Positions 1 through 7,334 of a stretch of 22,523 nt of DNA are shown one piece after another. The notes beneath the pieces are model-generated. The model did no database searches, was not told where the DNA came from, and saw only the letters and a program-made list of their open reading frames with translations. The stretch covers positions 1 to 22,523 of the forward strand of contig CAZOJJ010000046.1 in NCBI GenBank assembly GCA_964580105.1, in the 5' to 3' direction. The position numbers and the translations under genes are program-made. The first letter of the stretch is position 1. Each line of letters opens with the position of its first letter. The stretch is from CAZOJJ01 sp964580105. GTDB taxonomy: Bacteria > Bacteroidota > Rhodothermia > Rhodothermales > Rubricoccaceae.

Positions 1-767
1 ACCCATTCGTAAATACGAAATAGTACCCCCCCCATACGCAAGTAGTCGCCGCGATCTTCGTAGGGGAAATTTTCATCATTATCTAAACCCCAGACACGGA
101 TACGATCATGCTCTAGCGAGCTTGTCCCCCCATAAACGGTCAACGGAGCCCCGGCAGCCGGCGTCCATTCAATGAGATGAGGACCATACTCCTCCACGTA
201 GCCTCCTTCGGGCAGAGGACGTAGCTGGAGCGCGAATCGGATGGTGTCTGGAATAACCCAATCGGCCGTGCCCGGTAGTCGGGTCTCGGCGGTGTACCGA
301 CGGCCGTCGGCCAGGCGGACATCGAGCCGGTACCCCTCGTGGGGAAGCACGACGAGATCGCGCCCGAGGTCGCCGTAAGCGCCCCGGCGCTCATGCTGAA
401 AGACCACCGTTCGCTCCTCGGTCCTGCCGAGGGGCCCCGTTACCGTCACCTCGGCCGTCTCGTCCGGGTGCGGGCGCAGCCTGAGGTCGCGCAGCTTCAT
501 CCCGACCTGCGCCCACTGGATCGGCATCCACAACTCCTCGTTCGGCTTGTGCTCGGCATCAAGGAAGAGGTCGTAGCGGCGGTCGAGCGGATCGGTGATC
601 CGGCCCACGTAGACCTGCGGATGGTAGAACGACGTATCGGGGGAGTATTCGAGCGTGGAGACGATGAAGACCGTCGAATCCGGCACCAGGGGGATTGTGA
701 TGCCGGGCTCGGCCGAGTCGCAGGCGGCGAGGCCAACGAAGAAGAGGGTGAGTGGAGCCAGCTTCAT
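1..767 (-). CDS. Secreted lipoprotein, DUF4249-like, 3' end cut by window edge
   Basis: The frame opens at ATG 767-765 and stays open to base 1, giving at least 255 residues, so the C-terminus lies outside the window. The N-terminus MKLAPLTLFFVGLAAC is a lipoprotein signal with lipobox LAAC and acceptor Cys16. The mature part is beta-rich. Stretches such as GRDLVVLPHEGYRLDVRL and DGRRYTAETRLPG resemble DUF4249 proteins of Bacteroidota, outer-membrane-associated lipoproteins of unknown role; this family link is from memory of motif style only. A promoter-like TTG-N20-TATGATTC sits just upstream on the minus strand, leaving a short leader of roughly 13 nt. The gene diverges from infC. Its distal part (about 1-130) is richer in A and T than the rest of the window. 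The coding frame is certain; the family is moderate. Confidence 0.75.
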   Translation of the reverse strand, partial: MKLAPLTLFFVGLAACDSAEPGITIPLVPDSTVFIVSTLEYSPDTSFYHPQVYVGRITDPLDRRYDLFLDAEHKPNEELWMPIQWAQVGMKLRDLRLRPHPDETAEVTVTGPLGRTEERTVVFQHERRGAYGDLGRDLVVLPHEGYRLDVRLADGRRYTAETRLPGTADWVIPDTIRFALQLRPLPEGGYVEEYGPHLIEWTPAAGAPLTVYGGTSSLEHDRIRVWGLDNDENFPYEDRGDYLRMGGVLFRIYEW

Positions 768-784
768 CGCCGCAAATGTCCCTA

Positions 785-815
785 GAATCATAAACACACG
801 CCCGCTCTCTCGCAA
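785..815 (-). promoter_or_regulatory. Bacteroidota-type promoter for the edge lipoprotein gene
   Basis: On the minus strand a TTG (815-813) is followed after exactly 20 nt by TATGATTC (792-785), close to the Bacteroidota arrangement of a -33 TTTG and a -7 TAnnTTTG box. The predicted start of transcription is near 780, about 13 nt before the ATG at 767. Confidence 0.45.
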
Positions 816-934
816 GTCATAGCGCCCCGTATTCCGTACCCTCGCACCCCGCTGATGCCTACCGTACGATTTCCACGCTCACGCTCCGACGCGTCGGCGG
901 TAGCGGGCGAGGGCCTCCACGGCCGGCCCCGTCG

Positions 935-1183
935 TCAGCGCCTGGGAGCCCGGTCAGCGAGCCAGAGCAGCACGTTGGCGTTAACGCCGCCGCCCACGTC
1001 GTCCCGCGCCACCTCCGTCCTTTTGAGGAACATCCTCTGCCGGGGAAAGGCGGCAGTTGTGCGAGCGTCACGCGCCAGAAGGCGCGGCTGGTCGTCCTCG
1101 TCAGGCAGGGAATGTCCCAGGTGTAGAAGCGGCCGGACGAAATCGCGGTTGGCGAGGAGGAGGTCGCCCGGCGAGGCCGGCAC
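935..1183 (-). CDS. Possible small gene or gene remnant
   Basis: From a GTG at 1183-1181 the minus strand encodes about 82 residues ending in LLWLADRAPRR before TGA at 937-935. Stretches such as SPGDLLLANRDFVRPLLHLG look like natural protein, and the third codon positions are mostly G or C as in the real genes of this window. The frame remains open further upstream without a convincing start, so it could be the 3' remnant of a longer, decayed gene. No family was recognised. A chance open frame in GC-rich DNA remains possible. Confidence 0.25.
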   Translation of the reverse strand: MPASPGDLLLANRDFVRPLLHLGHSLPDEDDQPRLLARDARTTAAFPRQRMFLKRTEVARDDVGGGVNANVLLWLADRAPRR

Positions 1184-1313
1184 CCCGAGGCGGCGCCCTT
1201 CCCCCGCGCCGTACCTTCCGGCACGCCCCCCGTGAACCCACCGGCCGGTCCCGCGTATAGCGTTTCCGTCGCGTGCCCCCAGGGCATCGCCCGTTGTTTT
1301 CCCGCACCATCCC

Positions 1314-1328
1314 GAGAGGTACACCATA
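1314..1328 (+). promoter_or_regulatory. Shine-Dalgarno plus AUA start codon of infC
   Basis: GAGAGG (1314-1319) lies 6 nt before ATA (1326-1328). The infC frame has no ATG, GTG or TTG between its upstream stop (1233-1235) and the GTG at 1404. That GTG is inside the conserved N-terminal domain, so the AUA is the best start and decides the gene's 5' end. Confidence 0.65.
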
Positions 1329-1874
1329 GCCCGCCGATCCACTCGCCCGGCCCCTCGCCGCGAGCCCCAGACCCCCATCAACGAGAACATCCGCGCCAGC
1401 CAGGTGCGCGTCGTCACCGACGAAGGCCAGCACGGCATCATGCCGATCGACCAGGCGCTGGCCATGGCGCAGCAGCGGAACCTCGACCTCGTCGAGATCG
1501 CCCCCAACGCGGACCCGCCCGTGGTCAAGATCATGGACTTCGGGAAGTACCGCTACGAGCAGCAGAAGAAGGAGAAGGAGCAGCGCAAGAAGCAGGCGCG
1601 CCAGGGCGAGCTCAAGGAGGTCCGCTTCCGGCCCAACACGGACGACCACGACTACGAGTTCAAGACCAAGCACGCCCGCGAATTCCTCGAACAGGGCAAC
1701 AAGGTCAAGGCGTGGGTCCAGTTCCGCGGCCGCGACATCATCTACAAGGACCGCGGCGCAGCGATGCTCTCGAAGTTCATCGAGGACCTCAGCGACATCG
1801 CGAAGGTGGACCAGGCGCCCACGATGGAGGGCCGCCGCATGACCATCATGCTCGCTCCCGACAGAAAGAAGTAG
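1326..1874 (+). CDS. infC: Translation initiation factor IF-3, AUA start
   Basis: IF-3 binds the 30S subunit, blocks premature 50S joining and rejects non-canonical start codons and wrong initiator tRNA. Starting at AUA the product has 182 residues, the usual IF-3 length. The N-terminal domain holds PINENIRASQVRVV and GIMPIDQALAMAQQ, then DLVEIAPNADPPVVKIMDFGKY. A charged linker rich in Lys and Glu follows (near residue 75), then the C-terminal domain with KEVRFRPNTDDHDYEFK and VWVQFRGRD-like text. A GTG at 1404 would delete the conserved INENIR segment and leave 156 residues, so it was rejected. In Escherichia coli infC begins with AUU and IF-3 represses its own translation through that codon; the same logic probably applies here. 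The gene leads the usual infC-rpmI-rplT cluster. Confidence 0.95.
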   Translation: MARRSTRPAPRREPQTPINENIRASQVRVVTDEGQHGIMPIDQALAMAQQRNLDLVEIAPNADPPVVKIMDFGKYRYEQQKKEKEQRKKQARQGELKEVRFRPNTDDHDYEFKTKHAREFLEQGNKVKAWVQFRGRDIIYKDRGAAMLSKFIEDLSDIAKVDQAPTMEGRRMTIMLAPDRKK

Positions 1875-1976
1875 GCACCGGGCACGCGGCCCGCCTCGGG
1901 TCGCCGGTGCAAGCGCCCGCGGTCCGGCGCCGAAAGCCCAGACCCGGTGAAGAATCCCCGCACCCCGGACGGCGCG

Positions 1977-2008
1977 TTGCAGCCGCTTCCGGGGTGCGCC
2001 TATCTTCG
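1977..2008 (+). promoter_or_regulatory. Internal promoter ahead of rpmI-rplT
   Basis: TTG at 1977-1979 is followed after 21 nt by TATCTTCG (2001-2008), matching the Bacteroidota TAnnTTTG type of box. It would start transcription near 2013, just ahead of the leader hairpin, and lets the two ribosomal protein genes be expressed apart from infC. Confidence 0.45.
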
Positions 2009-2014
2009 GGGTTC

Positions 2015-2029
2015 TGCCGAAATTCGGCA
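2015..2029 (+). promoter_or_regulatory. Leader hairpin upstream of rpmI
   Basis: TGCCGAA (2015-2021) and TTCGGCA (2023-2029) form a perfect inverted repeat around a single base. In practice TGCCG would pair with CGGCA around an AAATT loop. It would sit at the very 5' end of the predicted rpmI mRNA, so it may stabilise the message or be part of ribosomal-protein feedback. Binding by L20 is known for infC-rpmI-rplT leaders in other bacteria but is not shown by this sequence. Confidence 0.35.
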
Positions 2030-2054
2030 CCTGCGCTCAATTACGGAGCCTCTC

Positions 2055-2249
2055 ATGCCCAAGATGAAGTCCAACAGCGGCGCCAAGAAGCGGTTCTCGC
2101 TGACGGGGACGGGCCGCGTCAAGCGGAAGAAGGCGTACGCCAGCCACATCCTGACGAAGAAGTCCCCCAAGCGCAAGCGCAACCTCCGCGAGACCGGCCT
2201 CGTGGACGCCGCCGACGAGAAGCGGGCCAAGCGGATGATCAGCGGCTGA
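2055..2249 (+). CDS. rpmI: 50S ribosomal protein L35
   Basis: The 64-residue basic protein starts MPKMKSNSGAKKRFSLTGTG and contains KKAYASHILTKKSPKRKRNL, the L35 signature. L35 is a small component of the large ribosomal subunit. The start at ATG 2055 has GGAG (2045-2048) upstream. An in-frame start at 1947 would add 36 residues not found in the family, so it was rejected. It lies 180 nt after infC and 70 nt before rplT, and appears to have its own promoter at 1977-2008. Confidence 0.97.
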   Translation: MPKMKSNSGAKKRFSLTGTGRVKRKKAYASHILTKKSPKRKRNLRETGLVDAADEKRAKRMISG

Positions 2250-2319
2250 ACGCCCTGACGACCGCCCCGGCCGCTGCTCCCCTCCCACCCTCTTTCACGC
2301 TCAACCACGGAGACCTAAA

Positions 2320-2667
2320 ATGCCGCGCGCGAAAAACCTCGTGGCTTCCCGTCGCCGTCGCCGCAAGATCCTTGCCATGGCGAAAGGCTACTGGGGTCGT
2401 CGTGGCAACGTCTACACCGTTGCCAAGCACTCCGTCGAGAAGGCGCTGCAGTACCAGTACCGCGACCGCCGCCAGCGGAAGCGGCACTTCCGCCGCCTCT
2501 GGATCGCCCGCATCAACGCGGGCGCGCGCCAGAACGGCACGACGTACTCGCGCCTGATCGCCGGCCTCAAGAAGGCCGGCATCCCGCTCAACCGGAAGGT
2601 GCTCGCCGACCTCGCCGTCCACGACGCAAACGCCTTTACGGCGGTGGTCGAGCAGGCCACGGCCTGA
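2320..2667 (+). CDS. rplT: 50S ribosomal protein L20
   Basis: This 115-residue protein has the normal L20 length and starts MPRAKNLVASRRRRRKILAM. It continues with AKGYWGRRGNVYTVAKHSVEK and RDRRQRKRHFRRLWIARINA, the classic L20 core that binds 23S rRNA early in 50S assembly. The C-terminal half contains YSRLIAGLKKAGIPLNRKVL. L20 often acts as translational repressor of its own operon by binding the leader RNA. A GGAG lies 10 nt before the ATG. It closes the infC-rpmI-rplT group and is followed by a strong terminator. Confidence 0.98.
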   Translation: MPRAKNLVASRRRRRKILAMAKGYWGRRGNVYTVAKHSVEKALQYQYRDRRQRKRHFRRLWIARINAGARQNGTTYSRLIAGLKKAGIPLNRKVLADLAVHDANAFTAVVEQATA

Positions 2668-2698
2668 GCCTCCGGCTCACCGCTCCCGCTCGACCACG

Positions 2699-2730
2699 AT
2701 CCCGCCCGGCCCCGGCTCGGCGGGATTTTT
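2699..2730 (+). terminator. Rho-independent terminator after rplT
   Basis: ATCCCGCC (2699-2706) pairs perfectly with GGCGGGAT (2719-2726) around a 12-nt loop, followed by a run of T to 2730. It lies 32 nt after the rplT stop and separates the ribosomal-protein genes from pheST. Confidence 0.85.
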
Positions 2731-2801
2731 CGTATCGGGGATCGGATCAACGGGACATCGATTCACCGGTCCCTCACCGGACGCTCCAGCCCGTCTCCGC
2801 C

Positions 2802-3848
2802 ATGTCTACCTCCACCGACGCCACCCCGCTCGACCCGCAGATCGACGCCGTCGCCGCCGAGATCGAGGCGGCCCCGCTGACGACGCCCGACGAGGCCGAG
2901 GCCTTCCGCATCCGCTTCCTCGGCCGCAAGAGCGGCGCCGTGACCGACCTCTTCGGCCGGATGGGCCAGGCCCCGCCCGAGCAGCGCCGCGCGCTCGGCC
3001 AGCGCCTCAACGCGCTCAAGGCGCGCGCCCAGGCCCGCCTCGACGAGGCCGAGGCCGCCCTCGCCGCCCCCGAGGCCGGCCCGGGTGCCGACCTCGACCT
3101 CACGCTGCCCGGCCGCGTGCCCGCCCCCGCCGAGCCGGGCACGCTCCACCCGCTCACGCAGACGCTCCGCGCCATCGAGGCCCTCTTCCGCGGCTTCGGC
3201 TTCTCGGTCGCCCACGGGCCGGAGATCGAGGACGACTGGCACAACTTCACCGCCCTCAACTTCCCGCCCGAGCACCCGGCGCGGGACATGCAGGACACGT
3301 TCTTCCTGGAACCGCCGCCGCCCGAAGGCCGGGGCATTGTCCTGCGCACGCACACCTCGCCCGTCCAGATCCGCGCGATGGAGGGCCGGCAGCCGCCCTT
3401 CCGGCTCATCGCGCCGGGGCGCGTCTTCCGCAACGAGGCCATCTCGTACAAGAGCTACTGCCTCTTCCACCAGGTCGAGGGCCTCGTCGTGGACGAGGGC
3501 GTCACCTTCGCCGACCTCAAGGCGATGATCCACGCCTTCGCGCGGGCCTTCTACGGCGCGGGCGTGCGGATGCGCTTCCGCCCGAGCTACTTCCCCTTCA
3601 CCGAGCCCTCGGCCGAGGTCGACATCTGGTGGGCGGACGACAGCCTGCCCGGCGGGGGCCGCTGGATGGAGATCATGGGCTGCGGCATGGTGGACCCCAA
3701 CGTGCTCCAGAACGTCGGCATCGACCCGGAGCGGTACACCGGCTACGCCTTCGGCATGGGCGTCGAGCGGCAGGCCATGCTCCGCCACGGCATCCCCGAC
3801 ATCCGGCTCCTCTACGAGAACGACGTCCGCTTCCTCCGGCAATTTTAG
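2802..3848 (+). CDS. pheS: Phenylalanine-tRNA ligase alpha subunit
   Basis: PheS is the catalytic alpha subunit of the alpha2-beta2 enzyme that charges tRNA-Phe. The 348 residues start MSTSTDATPLDPQIDAVAAE with the N-terminal tRNA-binding coiled coil, including FRIRFLGRKSGAVTDLF. The class II catalytic core follows, with HPLTQTLRAIEALFRGFGF, the motif 2 region RLIAPGRVFRNEA then CLFHQVEGLVVDEG, and the motif 3 region GYAFGMGVERQAMLRHGI and ENDVRFLRQF at the C-terminus. Length and order are normal for bacterial PheS. It is followed by pheT after 72 nt, and the two are almost certainly co-expressed. Confidence 0.97.
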   Translation: MSTSTDATPLDPQIDAVAAEIEAAPLTTPDEAEAFRIRFLGRKSGAVTDLFGRMGQAPPEQRRALGQRLNALKARAQARLDEAEAALAAPEAGPGADLDLTLPGRVPAPAEPGTLHPLTQTLRAIEALFRGFGFSVAHGPEIEDDWHNFTALNFPPEHPARDMQDTFFLEPPPPEGRGIVLRTHTSPVQIRAMEGRQPPFRLIAPGRVFRNEAISYKSYCLFHQVEGLVVDEGVTFADLKAMIHAFARAFYGAGVRMRFRPSYFPFTEPSAEVDIWWADDSLPGGGRWMEIMGCGMVDPNVLQNVGIDPERYTGYAFGMGVERQAMLRHGIPDIRLLYENDVRFLRQF

Positions 3849-3920
3849 AGGGCAGAGGGATGAGGGCAGAGGGCGGAACGGGCTGCTCTCCATCCTCCAT
3901 CCGCCATCACCCATTCTCCG
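3849..3920. repeat. AG-rich then CT-rich spacer between pheS and pheT
   Basis: The 72-nt spacer repeats AGGGCAGAGGG-like words on the left and carries CCATCCTCCATCCGCCATCA on the right. On the minus strand the latter reads as alternating GATGG/GGATGG words. A spacer of the same style lies between rny and plsY (9547-9654), so this may be a dispersed intergenic element of this genome. Confidence 0.4.
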
Positions 3921-6458
3921 ATGAAAGTCTCCCTCACCTGGCTCCGCGACTACGTCGAGACCGACCTCTCGGCCGAGGCCCTCGGCGACCTGCTCACGAT
4001 GTCCGGCCTCGAACTCGAGGAGATCGAGCGCCTCGGCCCCAGCCTCGACGGCGTCATCGTCGGCCGCGTGCTCGCCACGCGCCCGCACCCGGGCGCCGAC
4101 CGCCTCACGCTCTGCGACGTGGACCTCGGCGCGGGCGAGCCCGTCCAGATCGTCTGCGGCGCGCCGAACGTGGCGGCCGGGCAGAAGGTGCCCGTTGCCA
4201 CCGTCGGCACGACGCTGAGGCTGCCGGACCGCGAGACGGGCGCGCCCACGCCCGTCGAGATCCGCAAATCCAAGATCCGCGGCGAGGTCTCACACGGGAT
4301 GATCTGCGCCGAGGACGAGCTCGGCCTCGGCGAGAGCCACGACGGCATCCTCGTCCTCGACGACGACGCCGAGGTCGGCCAGCCCTTCGCCGCCTACCTG
4401 GCGCGCAAGGGCCGCGCCGTGGGCGACGCCGTGCTCGACCTCGCCGTGACGCCGAACCGGCCCGACGCCACGAGCCACCTCGGCGTCGCGCGGGACGTGG
4501 CCGCGCTCACCGACCTCCCCCTCCTCGCGCCCGAGGTGGAGATCCCCGAGCCCACCGACGCCGCCCCCTTCGGCGTGACGATCGAGGCCGAAGCCGGCTG
4601 CCCGCGCTACGTCGGCCTCCTCGTCCGCGGCGTCACCGTCGGCCCCTCGCCCGACTGGCTGGCGGACCGCCTCCGCGCCGTCGGCCTCCGGCCCATCAAC
4701 AACGTCGTGGACGTGACGAACTACGTGCTCCACGAGCAGGGCCAGCCGCTCCACGCCTTCGACTACGACCTCCTCGAAGGCCCGGCCATCCGCGTCCGCC
4801 GCAGCACGCCGGGCGAGCGGATCACCACGCTCGACGGCCAGGAGCGCGCGCTGCCCGAGGGCACGCTGCTCATCTGCGACGCCGAGAAGCCCGTCGCCAT
4901 CGCGGGCGTGATGGGCGGGGCCAACTCCGAGGTCCACGCCGGCACCACGAACGTGCTGCTGGAGAGCGCCTACTTCGACCCCGTCGCGATCCGCACCGCC
5001 GCCAAGGCGCTCGGCATGCAGACCGACGCCTCCTACCGCTTCGAGCGCGGCGTGGACCCGACGGCCCAGGCCCGTGCCGCCGCCCGCGCCGCCGCGCTCA
5101 TCCGGGACGTCGCCGGGGGCGACATCGTGGCGCTGGTGGACGCGAACCCGCGCCCGTACGAGGCGCGCACGGTCACGCTCCGCCCGAGCCGCGTGGCCCA
5201 CGTCCTCGGCACCGAGATCCCCGAAGACGAGATGATCCGCCTGCTGACCGCCATCGGGTTCGAGGTGCAGGAGGCCGAGGCGAACGAGATGGACGCCTTC
5301 GCCGAGGAGGTCATGCGGAGCGAGAGCCTCGACACGGCCGCCCGGCAGGCCGCCGAGGCCGGCCTCACCGTCACCGTTCCGCCCTTCCGCCCGGACGTCG
5401 AGCGCGAGATCGACGTCATCGAGGAGATCGCCCGCCTGTGGGGCTTCGACCGCATCGAGGACCCGGCGGTGACGCCCGTCCCGCTCGTCCCCGCCGGCGA
5501 CGCGCCCGAGGCGGCCCTGCTCGACCACCTCCGCGCCCGCCTCGTCGGCCTCGGCTTCCACGAGCTCTACACCAACTCGCTCGTGCCGAAGGCCGTCGCC
5601 GAGCGGTTCGCGACGCCGGAGCTGACCGGCGCCGAGGTCCGCTACGTCGAGACGCTCAACCCCATCTCGCAGGAGATGGCGGCGCTGCGGCCGAGCCTGC
5701 TCCCGGGCCTCCTCGGGGCGATGGCCTACAACCAGGCACGCGGCGCCGAGGCCCTCCGCTTCCTGGAACTCGGCCACGTCTACGCCCAGGGAGACGACCC
5801 CGATGCGCCCGTGCCGGGCTACACCGAGTACCAGAGCCTCATCCTCGGCCTCAGCGGCCCGGCCCAGACCCAGGGGTGGGACGCCGCCGAGCGCGCAGCG
5901 GACGTCTACGACCTCAAGGGCGCGCTCACGCACGTCCTCGACGCCCTCGGTGTGACCGAGGTGGAGGAGGTCGCCTCCACCGAACCCGGCGCGCTCACGG
6001 CCTACCGCCTCTTCCTGGAGAAAGACGGCCGCCGCCTCGGCGTCCTCGGCCGTGTGGCCGACGCCCTCGCCGACGCGTACGACCTCCGGGCGCCCGTCTA
6101 CTTCGCCGAGCTCGACGCCGATCTGCTGGCGGCGCTGGCGCGGACGGACGGGCCCGCGCGCTACGAACCGATCAGCCGCTTCCCCGCCGTCGAGCGCGAC
6201 CTCGCCGTGCTCGTCGCCGAGGCAGAGCCGGTCGGGCCGATGCTGCGGACGATCCGCCGGGCCGCAGGGCCGCTCCTCCAGGACGTGCGCGTGTTCGACC
6301 TCTACCGGGGCGAGCGCATCGCCGCCGGGCGCAAGAGCGTCGCCTTCGCCCTCCGCTTCTCCGCCGACCGCACGCTCCGCGACGAGGAGGTGGACGGCCG
6401 CGTGAAGAAGATCGTGAAGGCGCTGGCGCGCGGGCACGACGCCGAGCTGCGCCGATGA
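3921..6458 (+). CDS. pheT: Phenylalanine-tRNA ligase beta subunit
   Basis: PheT pairs with PheS, binds tRNA-Phe and edits mischarged Tyr-tRNA. Domains in order: N-terminal MKVSLTWLRDYVETDL; an OB-fold tRNA-binding domain (about 40-150, with VGRVLATRPHPGADRLTLC and IVCGAPNVAAGQKVPVA); the B3/B4 editing domain (about 210-390, with NNVVDVTNYVLHEQGQPLHAFD and AIAGVMGGANSEV); the B5 domain (about 400-510); the catalytic-like module; and a C-terminal FDX-ACB anticodon-binding domain (about 750-845, with SRFPAVERDLAVLV). At 845 residues it is longer than the common 790-810. Much of the excess is an acidic, Ala/Glu-rich insertion at about 448-482 inside B5, with MDAFAEEVMRSESLDTAARQ. It follows pheS. 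Confidence 0.97.
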   Translation: MKVSLTWLRDYVETDLSAEALGDLLTMSGLELEEIERLGPSLDGVIVGRVLATRPHPGADRLTLCDVDLGAGEPVQIVCGAPNVAAGQKVPVATVGTTLRLPDRETGAPTPVEIRKSKIRGEVSHGMICAEDELGLGESHDGILVLDDDAEVGQPFAAYLARKGRAVGDAVLDLAVTPNRPDATSHLGVARDVAALTDLPLLAPEVEIPEPTDAAPFGVTIEAEAGCPRYVGLLVRGVTVGPSPDWLADRLRAVGLRPINNVVDVTNYVLHEQGQPLHAFDYDLLEGPAIRVRRSTPGERITTLDGQERALPEGTLLICDAEKPVAIAGVMGGANSEVHAGTTNVLLESAYFDPVAIRTAAKALGMQTDASYRFERGVDPTAQARAAARAAALIRDVAGGDIVALVDANPRPYEARTVTLRPSRVAHVLGTEIPEDEMIRLLTAIGFEVQEAEANEMDAFAEEVMRSESLDTAARQAAEAGLTVTVPPFRPDVEREIDVIEEIARLWGFDRIEDPAVTPVPLVPAGDAPEAALLDHLRARLVGLGFHELYTNSLVPKAVAERFATPELTGAEVRYVETLNPISQEMAALRPSLLPGLLGAMAYNQARGAEALRFLELGHVYAQGDDPDAPVPGYTEYQSLILGLSGPAQTQGWDAAERAADVYDLKGALTHVLDALGVTEVEEVASTEPGALTAYRLFLEKDGRRLGVLGRVADALADAYDLRAPVYFAELDADLLAALARTDGPARYEPISRFPAVERDLAVLVAEAEPVGPMLRTIRRAAGPLLQDVRVFDLYRGERIAAGRKSVAFALRFSADRTLRDEEVDGRVKKIVKALARGHDAELRR

Positions 6459-6538
6459 CGCCACCGTATGCGCGGCAACGAATTCAGGCTTTACCTTACG
6501 ATAGCGCAACGTGGAATAACGGAGACTCCGCCTCGCCC

Positions 6539-6546
6539 TATCTTTC
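6539..6546 (+). promoter_or_regulatory. Possible promoter box before the coiled-coil/zapA pair
   Basis: TATCTTTC (6539-6546) matches five of the six fixed positions of the Bacteroidota TAnnTTTG box and lies 22 nt before the ATG at 6568. No clear TTG element was found at the expected distance, so support is weak. The 109-nt spacer after pheT holds nothing else recognisable. Confidence 0.3.
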
Positions 6547-6567
6547 CCTGGTTCAGCTCGCCCTCCG

Positions 6568-6885
6568 ATGGAGCCCTTCCGCTCTGACGCGCCCCGCCCC
6601 GAGCCGCCGGCCCGGCAGGAGCTCCGCGCCCTGACGGTGCTCCGCGACCGCGTCGAGGCGGCGGCTCGCGAGATCGAGCGGCTCCGCGCGGAGAACGCCG
6701 CCCTGGCGGCCCGCGTGGCCGAGCTCCAGACGACGGCCGGCTCCGGCGAGGGGGACGCCTTCCGCGCGCTCGTGGCCGAGGGCGAGGACGTAGAGGCCCT
6801 CAAGGCTCGCATCCAGGGCTTCATCGCCGCCATCGACCAGGTCATCAACCCGACCGACGACGCACCCGCCCGCCGCGACGCCTGA
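6568..6885 (+). CDS. Small coiled-coil protein, ZapB-like, upstream of zapA
   Basis: The 105-residue product has no signal peptide or membrane segment. A heptad-rich helix runs from about residue 17 to 55 (LRALTVLRDRVEAAAREIER, then LRAENAALAARVAELQ). A Gly/Ser break follows, then a second helical part with DVEALKARIQGFIAAIDQVI. No enzyme motif is present. It ends 5 nt before zapA, so the two are probably co-translated, and ZapA-type division factors commonly work with coiled-coil partners. A role in Z-ring organisation is inferred from position and shape only; the sequence was not recognised as true ZapB. Confidence 0.7.
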   Translation: MEPFRSDAPRPEPPARQELRALTVLRDRVEAAAREIERLRAENAALAARVAELQTTAGSGEGDAFRALVAEGEDVEALKARIQGFIAAIDQVINPTDDAPARRDA

Positions 6886-6890
6886 CCCCG

Positions 6891-7256
6891 ATGGCTACGG
6901 ACCCACCCGATCCCCAGGCCACCAAGCCCATCCGGGTGCGCATCCTCGACCGGGAGTACCCGCTCCGCGTGGCCCCGGCCGACGAGGGCTACACGCAGCA
7001 CCTCGCCGCGCTCGTGGACGAACGCTTCCAGCGCATCCGTGCGGCCATTCCCAACCAGCCCGACCTCACGCACGCCGTCGTCGGAGCGCTGGAGATGGCC
7101 GAGGAGCTCTACGCCGCCCGCGCCGAAATCGACCGGCTCCGCGCCCAGGTCGAACTCGACGCCAAGGAACTCACCGCCCGCCTCGACGCCGTGCTGGCCG
7201 CCCCTCCCGCCGGCGGCGACGGCCTCGCCGGAGAGCCCGAGCCACCGGAAGGCTGA
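6891..7256 (+). CDS. zapA: Cell division protein ZapA
   Basis: ZapA is a cytoplasmic FtsZ-binding protein that cross-links protofilaments at midcell. The 121-residue product has the ZapA fold: beta hairpin KPIRVRILDREYPLRVAP, then EGYTQHLAALVDERFQRIRA, then a helix with HAVVGALEMAEELYAARAEI leading into a C-terminal coiled coil (ELTARLDAVL). The last 20 residues are Pro/Gly-rich and probably disordered. It follows the coiled-coil gene by 5 nt. In many bacteria zapA is followed by the 6S RNA gene, and a rod-shaped RNA candidate lies downstream here too. Confidence 0.85.
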   Translation: MATDPPDPQATKPIRVRILDREYPLRVAPADEGYTQHLAALVDERFQRIRAAIPNQPDLTHAVVGALEMAEELYAARAEIDRLRAQVELDAKELTARLDAVLAAPPAGGDGLAGEPEPPEG

Positions 7257-7334
7257 AGGGCAAAGGGCCGAGAAGGTGGGGGCTCGACTTCACGAGCGCA
7301 ACCTTTCCGGGTGAATTCCGCCGACTTCCGGCTT

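Larger units (their letters stand above)
768..1325. other. Long spacer between divergent lipoprotein gene and infC
   Basis: The 558 bases carry the lipoprotein promoter near 785-815 and, on the minus strand, a short coding-like stretch (935-1183) annotated separately. Plus-strand ORFs here are Arg/Ser/Pro-rich translations typical of high-GC shadow frames. A TATAGCGTTTCC at 1256-1267 is a possible start-proximal box for an infC promoter, but no convincing -33 element goes with it. No tRNA or terminator with a T-run was seen. Confidence 0.6.

Noticed and set aside
339..785. Plus-strand ORF of 148 codons opposite the edge lipoprotein
   Set aside because: The minus strand carries a full lipoprotein signal and a continuous open frame over the same bases, so this is a shadow.
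1404..1874. infC starting at GTG 1404
   Set aside because: It would delete the conserved N-terminal INENIR segment; the upstream AUA with a Shine-Dalgarno fits the family length better.
3629..6634. Plus-strand ORF of 1001 codons overlapping pheS and pheT
   Set aside because: The translation is almost wholly Arg, Pro, Gly and His in a shifted frame of pheST; it is a shadow.
4290..7073. Antisense ORF of 927 codons over pheT, and similar long antisense ORFs at 7669-10260, 10493-13096, 15987-17831 and 17407-20148
   Set aside because: They lie opposite well-recognised genes, have low-complexity Arg/Gly/Ala/Glu/His-rich translations and show no domain. Long open antisense frames are expected at this GC content.
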